From positions 1 through 33,318 of the forward strand of contig JBFXDI010000034.1 in NCBI GenBank assembly GCA_050181295.1: 33,318 nucleotides of DNA, in the 5' to 3' direction. The number at the start of each line of letters is the position of its first letter. Position 1 is the stretch's first letter. Below the pieces are notes generated by a model. That model ran no database searches. It was given only the letters and a program-made list of their open reading frames with translations, and had not been told where the DNA came from. The stretch is from JBFXDI01 sp050181295. GTDB taxonomy: Bacteria > Pseudomonadota > Alphaproteobacteria > Rhizobiales > Aestuariivirgaceae. A program made the translations under genes and the position numbers. Below are positions 1-8,521 of the stretch, piece by piece.

Positions 1-44
1 CTTTGCGACCCCCCACCCCGACCGTTTCCGCACGTTTGATTTCT

Positions 45-81
45 CCCCTCCCCCTCGTGGGGAGGGGTTAGGGGAGGGGGG
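45..81. repeat. C/G-tract hairpin repeat
   Basis: CCCCTCCCC at 45-53 is complementary to GGGGAGGGG at 59-67, and a second copy of the right arm lies at 71-81, so two alternative hairpins can form. It sits just past the helicase stop codon (minus strand) and could act in termination. The element resembles dispersed intergenic palindromes common in alphaproteobacteria. The rest of bases 1-114 shows no gene. Confidence 0.6.
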
Positions 82-114
82 CCCGAGCCTCGGTCGCACC
101 ACCGCTCTCATTGC

Positions 115-2601
115 TCATTCCAGCCGCATGGCGTCGTCGATGAGGTCGTTGGCGGCTTCCTCGAGAAGGGCGTCATCGGCCTCGCCATAGATCGATTCCC
201 GGCCGATCTCAAGCATGACCGGCACCGCGAGCGGCGACACCTGGTCGAGCGCCCGGTGCACGATGCGGCCCCTGATGCGCTCGAGCAGTCCCTGCAGCCG
301 CGCGATGTCGAGAAGCCCACTCGCCGCGTCGTCCCATGCGGCTTTGAGCAGCAGGTGATCCGGTTCGTGCGAACGCAGCACGTCGTAGATGAGGTCGGAG
401 GAGACGGTGAGCTGGCGGCCGCTCTTCTCCGCGTCCGTCTGGCGCCGCTCGATGAGGCCAGAGATGATGGCGCAGTTGCGGAAGGTCCGCTTCATGAGCA
501 TCGATTCCGCGAGCCACGCGTCGAGGTCGTCGCCCAGCATGTCCTGCTCGAACAGGCGGTCGAGCGACAGCCGCCCGGCGGCGATCATGGAGGAGAGGTC
601 GCCGATCCCCCAGACGCTCAGGGCGTAGTCGTTGGCGACGAACCCCATGGGCCGGGCGCGGGCGCGCTCCAGCCGCCGCGTGAGCAGCATGCCGAGCGTC
701 TGGTGCGCGAGCCGCCCCTCGAAGGGATAGCAGACGAGATAGTGCTTGGAGCCGCGCGGGAAGGTTTCGACCAGCATCTGGTCGGCCTTGGGGATCACGG
801 ATTTCCATTTCTGGACGCCGAGCCAGTCCTGCACCTGCGTGGGAAAGCCCCTCCAAGCCTTGGGATCGGCGAGCATCGAGCGCACGCGGCTCGCGAGATA
901 GGTCGAGAGCGGGAATCTTCCACCCTGGTATGAGGGCACCATGGGCTCGGCGTCGCTGGTGCGGCTGGCGAGCAGGGTCAACTCCTCCAGCGCCTCGAAG
1001 CGCAGCACCTCGCCCGCGAAGACGAAGGTGTCGCCGACCTTGAGCTGCTCGGCGAACCATTCCTCGACCTCGCCCAGCATGCGCCCGCCGCGTCCGAGGA
1101 GCCGGCCGCTCCCCACGCGGCGCGGCGAGACGAGCCGAACTTTGAGCATCTCCGCTTGCACGATGGTGCCGGCGTTGAGCCGATAGCGCTGCGCGATCCT
1201 CGGGTGCGCGATGCGCATGCGCCCATCGGCAAGCGGCCGGAGCTTCGCATAGCGCTCGTAGCTTTTGAGCGCATAGCCGCCGGTCGCGACGAACTCGACG
1301 GCCTGGTCGAAATCTTCCCGCGGAAGCGCGCGGTAGGGCCAGGAGGTCAGCACTTCCCGGTAAAGCGTCTCCGGGAGGAAGGGATCGGCGCAGGCGACGC
1401 CTAGGATATGCTGCGCCAGCACGTCGCGCTTGAACTCGGCGGGGGGCTCGGTGTCCTGCGCCCCGTCCTCGGCCGCCGCCCGCGCGGCCTCGCATTCCAA
1501 GACCTCGAAGCGGTTCGCCGGCACGAGGATCGCCTTCGACGGCTCATCCAGCCGGTGATTGGCGCGTCCGATCCGCTGCAGGATGCGGCTCGAGCCCTTG
1601 GGCGAGCCGACATTGATCACGAGGTCGACGTCGCCCCAGTCGATGCCGAGATCGAGCGTCGAGGTGCAGACCACGGCCTTGAGCCTGCCGGCCGCCATGG
1701 CGCCTTCGACCTTCCGCCGCTGGGCGACGTCGAGCGAGCCGTGGTGGAGGGCGATCGGCAGCGCGTCCTCGTTCACGCGCCAGAGTTCCTGGAACAGGAG
1801 TTCGGCCTGCGAGCGGGTATTGACGAAGACGAGGGCGAGTCTTGCGCCTCGGATCCGGTCGTAGATGGCCTCGACCGTGTGGCGCGCGGAATGTCCCGAC
1901 CAGGGGATGCGGTCCTCGACGTCGAGGAGCGAGATGTCGGGCCTGGCGCCCTCCGCACCCAGCACCAGGCGGGCGCGCCCCGGCTGCGGGCTGAGCCAGG
2001 CGGCGAGCGTGTCCGGTTCCGCGACGGTCGCCGAGAGGCCGATGCGGTGATGCGCGGGCGCCAGCGTCTGCACGCGCGAGAGCGCGAGCGAGAGGAGCGT
2101 GCCGCGCTTGTTGGGGGCGAGCGCATGCGCCTCATCGATCACCACCGCTTTCAGCGTGGAAAAAAGCTTTTCAGCGTGCGCGTCCGCGATGAGCAGCGAC
2201 ACCTGCTCGGGGGTCGTGATGAGGATGTGCGGCGGATCGTATTTCTGCCGCGCGCGCTTGCCCTGCGGCGTGTCGCCGGTGCGGGTCTCGATGCGGATCT
2301 TCAGCCCCATCTCGGCGACGGGCGTATCGAGATTGCGGGCGATGTCGACGGCGAGCGCCTTGAGCGGCGAGACATAGAGCGTGTCCAGGCCATCCGCCCG
2401 CGCCTCGGCGAGGCGCGTCAGCGAGGGGAGGAAGCCTGCGAGCGTCTTGCCGCCGCCGGTCGGGGCCACGAGCAGCGCCGAGCGTCCGGCGCGGGCCTCG
2501 GTGAGCACCTCGAGCTGGTGCGCGCGGGGCCGCCAGCCGCGCCCCGCGAACCAGTCGCGGAAAAGCTTGGGCAGAAGATCGCGGACGGCTTCCTGCTGCA
2601 T
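115..2601 (-). CDS. Ligase-associated DEXH-box helicase (Lhr family)
   Basis: An 828-residue superfamily 2 helicase of the Lhr type found with bacterial ATP-dependent DNA ligase/exonuclease repair sets; it should unwind DNA or RNA-DNA hybrids during repair in the cytoplasm. Visible motifs are Walker A (APTGGGKT, about residues 46-53), DEAH (156-159), motif III GLSAT near 190 and motif VI QRIGRANHR. Length is typical and the gene is complete. The known partner genes (ligase, exonuclease) are not upstream on this strand; the 5' neighbour is a divergent exporter gene. Partners could lie beyond base 1. The start ATG at 2601 has no clear Shine-Dalgarno, so the exact start is only moderately sure; the family assignment is strong. 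Confidence 0.93.
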   Translation of the reverse strand: MQQEAVRDLLPKLFRDWFAGRGWRPRAHQLEVLTEARAGRSALLVAPTGGGKTLAGFLPSLTRLAEARADGLDTLYVSPLKALAVDIARNLDTPVAEMGLKIRIETRTGDTPQGKRARQKYDPPHILITTPEQVSLLIADAHAEKLFSTLKAVVIDEAHALAPNKRGTLLSLALSRVQTLAPAHHRIGLSATVAEPDTLAAWLSPQPGRARLVLGAEGARPDISLLDVEDRIPWSGHSARHTVEAIYDRIRGARLALVFVNTRSQAELLFQELWRVNEDALPIALHHGSLDVAQRRKVEGAMAAGRLKAVVCTSTLDLGIDWGDVDLVINVGSPKGSSRILQRIGRANHRLDEPSKAILVPANRFEVLECEAARAAAEDGAQDTEPPAEFKRDVLAQHILGVACADPFLPETLYREVLTSWPYRALPREDFDQAVEFVATGGYALKSYERYAKLRPLADGRMRIAHPRIAQRYRLNAGTIVQAEMLKVRLVSPRRVGSGRLLGRGGRMLGEVEEWFAEQLKVGDTFVFAGEVLRFEALEELTLLASRTSDAEPMVPSYQGGRFPLSTYLASRVRSMLADPKAWRGFPTQVQDWLGVQKWKSVIPKADQMLVETFPRGSKHYLVCYPFEGRLAHQTLGMLLTRRLERARARPMGFVANDYALSVWGIGDLSSMIAAGRLSLDRLFEQDMLGDDLDAWLAESMLMKRTFRNCAIISGLIERRQTDAEKSGRQLTVSSDLIYDVLRSHEPDHLLLKAAWDDAASGLLDIARLQGLLERIRGRIVHRALDQVSPLAVPVMLEIGRESIYGEADDALLEEAANDLIDDAMRLE

Positions 2602-2649
2602 GGCCGGATCATAGCGGAGATCGTCTCGCCCGGCTGCGTCATCCGCTAT

Positions 2650-2669
2650 GGCCGCGCGCTTGCGCGGCC
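2650..2669. other. GC hairpin in the exporter leader
   Basis: GGCCGCGC at 2650-2657 and GCGCGGCC at 2662-2669 form a perfect 8-bp stem with loop GCTT. It lies in the 82-bp divergent gap, 14 nt before the GTG start of the LysE-type gene and directly before its AGGA ribosome site (2673-2676). It might influence translation start or be part of the promoter region; the function is unknown. Confidence 0.4.
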
Positions 2670-2683
2670 GCTAGGATGATCCC

Positions 2684-3295
2684 GTGAGCCCCGAGTTCCT
2701 CATCACCACGCTCATCGTCGTCGCCTCGCCGGGGACAGGCGTCCTCTATACGCTGGCGGCCGGCCTGTCGCGCGGCGCCAGGGCGAGCGTGGTCGCGGCC
2801 TTCGGCTGCACGCTCGGCATCCTGCCGCACATGGCGGCGGCCATCACCGGTCTCGCGGCGCTCCTCCACACGAGCGCGCTCGCCTTCCAGACGCTCAAAG
2901 TTCTGGGCGTCCTCTATCTCCTGTACATGGCCTGGCAGACGCTGAAGGAGCATGGAGCGCTCAAGATCGAGCCGGAGATCGGCGTCCGCTCGGCGCGCCA
3001 GGTCATCACGACCGGCATCCTCATCAACATCCTCAATCCCAAGCTCTCGATCTTCTTCTTCGCCTTCCTGCCGCAGTTCGTGGCGCGTAACGAGGCGCAG
3101 CCATTGGCGCGCATGCTGGAGCTGAGCGCGGTGTTCATGGCTGCTACCTTCGCGGTCTTCGTGATCTACGGCGTTTTCGCCGCGGCGGTCCGCAACCAGG
3201 TGATCTCGCGCCCCCGCGTGCTGACCTGGATGCGCCGGATTTTTGCGGGCGCGTTCGCCGCGCTCGGTGCGAGGCTCGCGCTCACCGAGCGGTAA
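2684..3295 (+). CDS. LysE/RhtB-family amino-acid exporter
   Basis: A 203-residue inner-membrane protein of the LysE/RhtB family, which exports amino acids or related small molecules. The N-terminal membrane segment carries the family signature around residues 14-28 (SPGTGVLYTLAAGLSRG), a variant of the usual PGP motif, and about six hydrophobic segments follow, including ILINILNPKLSIFFF near 108-122, which is typical. Start is GTG with AGGA seven bases upstream. It stands alone, divergent from the helicase. The substrate cannot be told from sequence. Confidence 0.88.
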   Translation: MSPEFLITTLIVVASPGTGVLYTLAAGLSRGARASVVAAFGCTLGILPHMAAAITGLAALLHTSALAFQTLKVLGVLYLLYMAWQTLKEHGALKIEPEIGVRSARQVITTGILINILNPKLSIFFFAFLPQFVARNEAQPLARMLELSAVFMAATFAVFVIYGVFAAAVRNQVISRPRVLTWMRRIFAGAFAALGARLALTER

Positions 3296-3312
3296 GCTGC
3301 GCATTCCTCTCT

Positions 3313-3386
3313 ACCGCTCGTCCCCGCGAAGGCGGGGACCCAAGGTCTCGGCGTCATGGATTCCCGCTTGCGCGGGAATGAGCGGT
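3313..3386. repeat. Compound intergenic palindrome
   Basis: Outer arms ACCGCTC (3313-3319) and GAGCGGT (3380-3386) enclose two perfect hairpins: GTCCCCGC/GCGGGGAC (3320-3327 with 3332-3339) and ATTCCCGC/GCGGGAAT (3360-3367 with 3372-3379). This is a REP/BIME-like dispersed repeat, here between two co-oriented transporter genes, and may also attenuate or terminate transcription from the LysE-type gene. Confidence 0.75.
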
Positions 3387-3461
3387 GAAGGGCTAAAACT
3401 CGCTGCCTGACGCGGCCCTCTCCTCTTGACGCCGTTCGCGGCGCCCGGCTTATCGGCTGGA

Positions 3462-4790
3462 ATGCGGACCTCCTCCCCCGACAGCCTGACCCACCGCCGC
3501 GTGCTCGCCATCGCGGTGCCGATCATGCTGTCCAACGTCACGCAGCCGCTGATCGGCGTCGTGGACACGGCCGTGCTCGGCCAGCTTCCGGATGCCCACT
3601 ATATCGGCGGCATCGCGGTCGGCGCCTTGATCTTCTCCTTCCTCTACTGGGGCTTCGGCTTCCTGCGCATGGGCACCGGCGGCCTCGTCGCGCAGGCCTT
3701 CGGCGCCGGCGACCACGATGAGGTGCGAGCCGTCTTCGGCCGTGCCGTGCTCATCGCGCTCGCGGCGGGCTTCCTTCTCATCGCGCTTTCGCCCTTCATC
3801 GAGCGCTACGCCTTCGCATTGATCGAGGGCTCGGCCGCCGTCGAGGAGCAGGCGCGACTTTATTTTCACATCCGCATCTGGGCGGCGCCCTTCACGCTCG
3901 TCAATTTCTGCCTTCTCGGCTGGTTCATCGGCCAGAGCCGTGCGCGCGTCGCCTTCTACCTGCAGCTCCTGCTCAACCTCACCAACATGGTGCTCGACGT
4001 AGTGTTCGTGCTGGGCCTCGGCATGACGGCGGACGGCGTGGCGCTGGGCACCCTCATCGCGGAAGCGGTCGCCGCCTTCACGGGCCTCTGGCTCGTGGCG
4101 CGCACCACCGGCGGTCTTCGGCCGCTCTTCGACAAAGCGCGCATCCTCGATGCGGAGCGCCTGCGCCGCACCATCACGGTCAATGCCGACATCATGGTGC
4201 GCACCGTCTGCATCATCGCCGCCATGGCCTGGTTCACGGCGCGTGGCGCCAGGATGGGTGACGTCGCGGTGGCGGCGAACGCGGTGCTCCTCAATCTCTT
4301 CGAGGTCGCGGCCTATCTCATCGACGGCTTCGCCTATGCCGCCGAGGCGCTGGTGGGCCAGGCGATCGGTGGACGCGACCGGACGCGCTACCGCGCCGCC
4401 CTGCGGGTCTCCTCGCTCTGGGCCATGGTGGTGGGCGCCGTCCTCTCGCTCCTCATGCTGGCGATCGGGCCTTTCGCCATCGACATGATGAGCGTCAATC
4501 CGGAGGTGCGCGCCGCCGCCCGCCACTATCTGCCCTGGGCCGCGGCGACACCCATCCTCGGCGCCGCCTGCTTCCAGCTCGACGGCATCTTCGTCGGCGC
4601 CACCCGCACCGCCGACATGCGCAACATGATGATCCTGAGCTTCGCGGCCTATCTCGCGGCCTGGTGGACGCTCGAGCCCATGTGGGGCAATCACGGCCTC
4701 TGGGCGGCGCTCGCGGTCTTCTTCGTGGCGCGCGCCATCACGCTCGGCTGGCGGCTTCCCGGCATCGAGCGCCAGGCGTTTGCTGGATAG
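3462..4790 (+). CDS. MATE-family efflux transporter (DinF-like)
   Basis: A 442-residue multidrug and toxin extrusion transporter with about twelve hydrophobic segments in two halves, expected to export cationic or small toxic compounds across the inner membrane using an ion gradient. The start of segment 1 (LAIAVPIMLSNVTQPLIGVVDT, shown here only to its key residues N, P and D) and the G-rich stretch after it fit the DinF subgroup. I chose ATG at 3462; a TTG at 3426 in the same frame would add twelve residues. The stop codon abuts the stop of the convergent pyrD without a single spare base. Confidence 0.9.
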   Translation: MRTSSPDSLTHRRVLAIAVPIMLSNVTQPLIGVVDTAVLGQLPDAHYIGGIAVGALIFSFLYWGFGFLRMGTGGLVAQAFGAGDHDEVRAVFGRAVLIALAAGFLLIALSPFIERYAFALIEGSAAVEEQARLYFHIRIWAAPFTLVNFCLLGWFIGQSRARVAFYLQLLLNLTNMVLDVVFVLGLGMTADGVALGTLIAEAVAAFTGLWLVARTTGGLRPLFDKARILDAERLRRTITVNADIMVRTVCIIAAMAWFTARGARMGDVAVAANAVLLNLFEVAAYLIDGFAYAAEALVGQAIGGRDRTRYRAALRVSSLWAMVVGAVLSLLMLAIGPFAIDMMSVNPEVRAAARHYLPWAAATPILGAACFQLDGIFVGATRTADMRNMMILSFAAYLAAWWTLEPMWGNHGLWAALAVFFVARAITLGWRLPGIERQAFAG

Positions 4791-5846
4791 TCAGGTTGTC
4801 CCTCGACTCCCCACCGCCTGCGCGACATTCGTGAGACCGCGCCGGCGCACTTCCGCATCGAGCCCCTCGACGATCCGCCGCACGAGGCCCGGCCCTTCAT
4901 AGACGAGCCCGGAATAGAGCTGCACGAGACTCGCGCCCGCCTCGATCTTCTTCCAGGCGGTTTCCGCCGAGTCGATCCCGCCGACGCCGATGAGCGGCAG
5001 CCTGCCCTGGGTGGCGCGCCGGAATGTGGCGAGCTTCTCTGTGGAGAGCGCGAAGAGCGGCCGGCCTGAAAGTCCGCCCGCTTCGTTGGCTGCGGGCGAC
5101 CTGAGCGCCGGCCGCGTGACGGTGGTGTTGGAGAGGATGACGGCGTCGATGCCGCCCTGGAGCGCCGCTTCCCCCGCCTCCGCCAGCTCCTCGTCCGCAA
5201 GGTCGGGCGCCAGCTTGAGGAAAAGAGGCGGGGAAGGGAGGAGCGATTCCCGCGCTTTGTTGAGGCGGCCGATCAGCCTTTCGAGCTCGGCCCTGCCTTG
5301 CAGGTTTCGCAGGCCCGGCGTGTTGGGCGAAGAGACGTTGACGACGAGATAGCTCGCCACGCCGTGGAACGTTTTCAGGCCCGCGACGTAGTCGCCGATC
5401 CGGTCCTCCGACTCCTTGTTCGCCCCGAGATTGACGCCGACGATGCCGCCCCTCGAGCGCCGCGCCTCGATGCGCTTGAGCACCGCGGCATGGCCCTCAT
5501 TGTTGAAGCCCATGCGGTTGACGACGGCCCGGTCCTCGGTGAGCCGGAAGAGCCGGGGCTTCGGATTTCCGGCCTGCGGCCGCGGCGTCACCGAGCCGAC
5601 CTCCACGAAGCCGAAGCCCAGACCGAGCGTGCCGTCTATTGCCTCGCCGTTCTTGTCGAAGCCCGCCGCCAGTCCCACGGGGTTGGGAAAATCAATGCCC
5701 GCAACGCGGAGCTTGAGCGAGGGGTGCGGTCTCGGACGTCCCGAACGCCAGAGGCCGGAGGCCAGCGCGCCGACCGCCAGCCCGTGCGCCCGCTCCGGGT
5801 CGAGCCGCCAAAATGCCGGCTTCAGGAGATCATATGCCTTGTCCAT
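4791..5846 (-). CDS. pyrD: Dihydroorotate dehydrogenase (quinone), class 2
   Basis: A 351-residue FMN enzyme that oxidises dihydroorotate to orotate in pyrimidine synthesis, passing electrons to membrane quinone. Visible features are the N-terminal helix of class 2 enzymes (DLLKPAFWRLDPERAH), PVGLAAGFDKNG near residues 56-67, the catalytic serine at about 173 in NVSSPNTPGLR, KLAPDL, and IGVGGI of the phosphate/FMN site. Length is as expected. It runs divergently from the S24 regulator and its 3' end touches the MATE gene. The start codon lacks a strong ribosome site, but the N-terminus matches the family. Confidence 0.96.
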   Translation of the reverse strand: MDKAYDLLKPAFWRLDPERAHGLAVGALASGLWRSGRPRPHPSLKLRVAGIDFPNPVGLAAGFDKNGEAIDGTLGLGFGFVEVGSVTPRPQAGNPKPRLFRLTEDRAVVNRMGFNNEGHAAVLKRIEARRSRGGIVGVNLGANKESEDRIGDYVAGLKTFHGVASYLVVNVSSPNTPGLRNLQGRAELERLIGRLNKARESLLPSPPLFLKLAPDLADEELAEAGEAALQGGIDAVILSNTTVTRPALRSPAANEAGGLSGRPLFALSTEKLATFRRATQGRLPLIGVGGIDSAETAWKKIEAGASLVQLYSGLVYEGPGLVRRIVEGLDAEVRRRGLTNVAQAVGSRGTT

Positions 5847-5969
5847 CCGCGCCGGACCCTATCCATCCGGACCCTCCCCCTCAAGCCGGTCGGGTTTTCT
5901 CTGGACAGGTTCGCGCGCCGAGGTTTAGTTTCCTAGCATCCGGCAGGCTCCGGACGAAAAGGGGCGGGC

Positions 5970-6605
5970 ATGTTCTCGCATCGCCAAGTCTGGCAGGCCC
6001 TCGACACGATCGCCAAGCGCAACGGCATGTCCATCTCCGCGCTGGCGCGCAAGGCCGGGCTTGACGCCACCTCCTTCAACCAGTCGAAGCGCGTGGGACC
6101 CACCGGCCGGCCGCGCTGGCCCTCGACCGAGAGCATCTCCAAGGTGCTGGAGATCACCGGCACCTCGCTGCACGAGTTCTCCGCCCTGGTGCTGGGCAGC
6201 ACCGCAGGCGCCAAGCCCGACGTCACCATCCCCCTGATCGGTCTCGCGCAGGCCGGCAAGGGCGGATTCTTCGACGATGCGGGCTTTCCCGTGGGCACGG
6301 GCTGGGACGAGGTCGCCTTTCCGACCGTCAAGGACGAGAATGCCTATGCGCTCGAGATCAGCGGCGACAGCATGGAGCCGGTCTATCGCGACGGCGACGT
6401 CATCATCGTGTCGCCCAACTCGCCGGCGCGGCGCGGCGACCGGGTGGTGGTCCGGACCAAGTCGGGCGAGGTGCTGACGAAAATCCTCAAGCGCCAGACG
6501 GTGCACAATATCGAGCTTTCGTCCTTCAACGCGGCGCACGAGCCGATAACGCTCGCAGCCGAAGACGTCGACTGGATCGCACGCGTCATCTGGGCGGCTC
6601 AGTGA
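5970..6605 (+). CDS. HTH regulator with S24 (LexA/CI-like) peptidase domain
   Basis: A 211-residue protein with an N-terminal helix-turn-helix (about residues 5-65) and a C-terminal S24 domain. The catalytic serine is in SGDSMEP (Ser134), and Lys171 lies 37 residues later, the same distance as Ser119-Lys156 of LexA. Ala95-Gly96 in GLAQAGKGG is a candidate self-cleavage site. It may therefore be a repressor that cuts itself when activated, as LexA and phage repressors do. No phage genes lie nearby, so it looks like a chromosomal regulator; its targets are unknown. An AAAAGGGGCGGG stretch just before the ATG is the likely ribosome site. Confidence 0.88.
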   Translation: MFSHRQVWQALDTIAKRNGMSISALARKAGLDATSFNQSKRVGPTGRPRWPSTESISKVLEITGTSLHEFSALVLGSTAGAKPDVTIPLIGLAQAGKGGFFDDAGFPVGTGWDEVAFPTVKDENAYALEISGDSMEPVYRDGDVIIVSPNSPARRGDRVVVRTKSGEVLTKILKRQTVHNIELSSFNAAHEPITLAAEDVDWIARVIWAAQ

Positions 6606-6617
6606 ATCTGGTACAGC

Positions 6618-6719
6618 CTGTCATCCCGGAAACCGCGTGAGCGGCTGTCCGGGATCGGAACTGTGAGAGCGGTGGAGGCCGGATCCCGGACTGGACCTTC
6701 GGTCCATCCGGGATGACAG
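6618..6719. repeat. Large REP-like intergenic palindrome
   Basis: CTGTCATCCCGGA (6618-6630) is exactly inverted at 6707-6719, with an inner GGACC/GGTCC hairpin at 6693-6705 and further partial copies of the 'ccggatcccgga' core. It lies between the convergent S24 regulator and LysRS genes, where it probably also ends transcription in both directions. This sequence type is widely scattered in rhizobial genomes. Confidence 0.8.
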
Positions 6720-6733
6720 CTTTTGGGAAGTCG

Positions 6734-8362
6734 TCAGGCCGCGAGCTTGCCTTCGAGCGCCTTGGCGATGAGCGCGCGCGTGTTGGCGACGCCGTAGAGC
6801 GCCACGAAGGAGCCGAAGCGCGGTCCCTTCTCCTCGCCGAGCAGCACCTGGTAGATGGCGTTGAACCAGGCGCCGGAGACGCCGGGCCTTTCGGGCGTGG
6901 CGCCCTTGGCGGAAAGATCCTGGTAGCGCGGCACGGCGCGGCCGACATCGTAGAGCGCCGCCTGCACATCCTCCGGCGCCGCGCCCTCGGGCAATGCGCC
7001 CAGCGCCTCGGACAGCGCCTTAAGCGCCTGCCGCTCCACGTCGTCGGCGGCGCGATAGACCTTTGCCGGCCGCACGAAGTCCTCGAAGTAGCGGATGGCG
7101 TAGCCGACCAACTGGTCGAGGTCGGGATGCGTCTCGGGCGAGACGCCTTCGACATGGCGGCGCAGGAACCCCCAGAGCACGTCCTTGGAATGGGCGTTGG
7201 AGGCGGTCGCGATGTTGAGGAGGAGCGTGAAGCTCACCGGCATCTCGACGGACGGCGGACTGCCGCCGTGGATGTGCCACACGGGGTTGCCGAGGCGTTG
7301 CTTCAGCTCCTGCTTCGGATAGGCCGCGAGATGCGAATAATATTCATCCACGTGCCGCGGGATGACGTCGAAATACAGTCGCTTGGCTTCCCGCGGTCGG
7401 TTGTACATGAAGAGCGAGAGGCTTTCAGGGCTGGCGTAGCGCAGCCATTCCTCGATGGTGAGCCCGTTGCCCTTGGACTTCGAGATCTTCTGGCCCTTCT
7501 CGTCGAGGAAGAGCTCGTAGTTGAAGCCTTCCGGCGGCTCGCTGCCGAGCGCCGAGCAGATGCGGCTCGCGAGCTTGACGGAATCGATGAGATCCTTGCC
7601 CGACATCTCGTAGTCGACGCCGAGCGCATGCCAGCGCATGGCCCAGTCGGGCTTCCATTGCAATTTGCAGGCGCCGCCCGTGACCTTCGTCTCGAAGCGC
7701 TCGCCCGTGTCGGGGTCCTGCCAGAGGATGCTGCCGCTCTTGGGCTGAGACTCCACCGGCACCTGCATCACGATGCCGGTCTTCGGGTGGATGGGCAGGA
7801 AGGGCGAATAGCTCTGCGCCCGCTCCTCACGCAAGCTCGGCAGCATGATCGCCATCACCTCCTCCATACGCTCCAGCATGAGGAGAAGGGCAGCATCGAA
7901 GCGCCCCGAGCGGTAATAGTCGGTCGAGCTCGCGAACTCGTAGTCGAAGCCGTAGTGGTCGAGGAACCGCCGCAGCATGGCGTTGTTGTGGTGCCCGAAG
8001 CTCTCATAGGTGCCGAAGGGATCGGGAACCTGCGTCAGGGGCTTGCCGAGATAGGCCGCCACCAGCTCCTTGTTCGGAATGTTGTCCGGAACCTTCCTGA
8101 GCCCGTCCATGTCGTCCGAGAAGCAGAGGATGCGGGTCGGGATGTCCGACATGGTGGCGAAGGCATGCCGCACCATGCTCGTGCGCGCGACCTCGCCGAA
8201 GGTGCCGATGTGCGGCAGGCCCGAAGGCCCGTAGCCGGTCTCGAACAGCACCTCCCTGGGCCGCGTTCCGTGCCGCTCGATGCGCTGCAGGAGCTTGCGG
8301 GCCTCCTCGAAGGGCCACGCCTTGCTCTCGAGAGCCGCCGCCTTGAGTGTCGCATCCGTCAT
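6734..8362 (-). CDS. lysK: Lysine--tRNA ligase, class I
   Basis: A 542-residue class I lysyl-tRNA synthetase that charges tRNA-Lys in the cytoplasm. The ATP-site signatures are PHIGTF (residues 50-55, the HIGH box) after GYGPSGL, and KISKS (292-296, the KMSKS box). This class is typical of archaea and of many alphaproteobacteria, unlike the class II LysS of most bacteria. The gene stands alone between two palindromic repeats, and no second LysRS is seen in the window. Start ATG at 8362 has only a weak ribosome site. Confidence 0.96.
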   Translation of the reverse strand: MTDATLKAAALESKAWPFEEARKLLQRIERHGTRPREVLFETGYGPSGLPHIGTFGEVARTSMVRHAFATMSDIPTRILCFSDDMDGLRKVPDNIPNKELVAAYLGKPLTQVPDPFGTYESFGHHNNAMLRRFLDHYGFDYEFASSTDYYRSGRFDAALLLMLERMEEVMAIMLPSLREERAQSYSPFLPIHPKTGIVMQVPVESQPKSGSILWQDPDTGERFETKVTGGACKLQWKPDWAMRWHALGVDYEMSGKDLIDSVKLASRICSALGSEPPEGFNYELFLDEKGQKISKSKGNGLTIEEWLRYASPESLSLFMYNRPREAKRLYFDVIPRHVDEYYSHLAAYPKQELKQRLGNPVWHIHGGSPPSVEMPVSFTLLLNIATASNAHSKDVLWGFLRRHVEGVSPETHPDLDQLVGYAIRYFEDFVRPAKVYRAADDVERQALKALSEALGALPEGAAPEDVQAALYDVGRAVPRYQDLSAKGATPERPGVSGAWFNAIYQVLLGEEKGPRFGSFVALYGVANTRALIAKALEGKLAA

Positions 8363-8412
8363 GGCGGCGAGTTTTTAGGGCCGCCTGCCGCCCTCGTCAA
8401 CGCGGCATGGTT

Positions 8413-8500
8413 CGCCATGGCCGGGCTTGTCCCAGCCATCCTTTGTGCCCTCGGCACCAAAGAGTAGAAAAGGATGCCCGGCTCGAGGCCGGGCATGACG
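8413..8500. repeat. REP-like palindrome, subfamily 'atgcccgg'
   Basis: The core is a 9-bp stem ATGCCCGGC (8474-8482) and GCCGGGCAT (8488-8496) with loop TCGAG, and a second imperfect hairpin CTTTGTGCC/GGCACCAAAG lies at 8441-8462. The left part ('ccatggccgggcttgtccc') closely matches the element at 13651-13734, so these are two copies of one repeat. It separates the LysRS gene from the 3' end of the hydrolase gene. Confidence 0.75.
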
Positions 8501-8521
8501 ATAGCTGGGACGAACCAGCGT

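Noticed and set aside
6713..8467. A 584-codon plus-strand frame opposite LysRS
   Set aside because: The minus strand carries the HIGH and KMSKS boxes of a complete LysRS; the plus frame has no recognisable motif and runs into a repeat.
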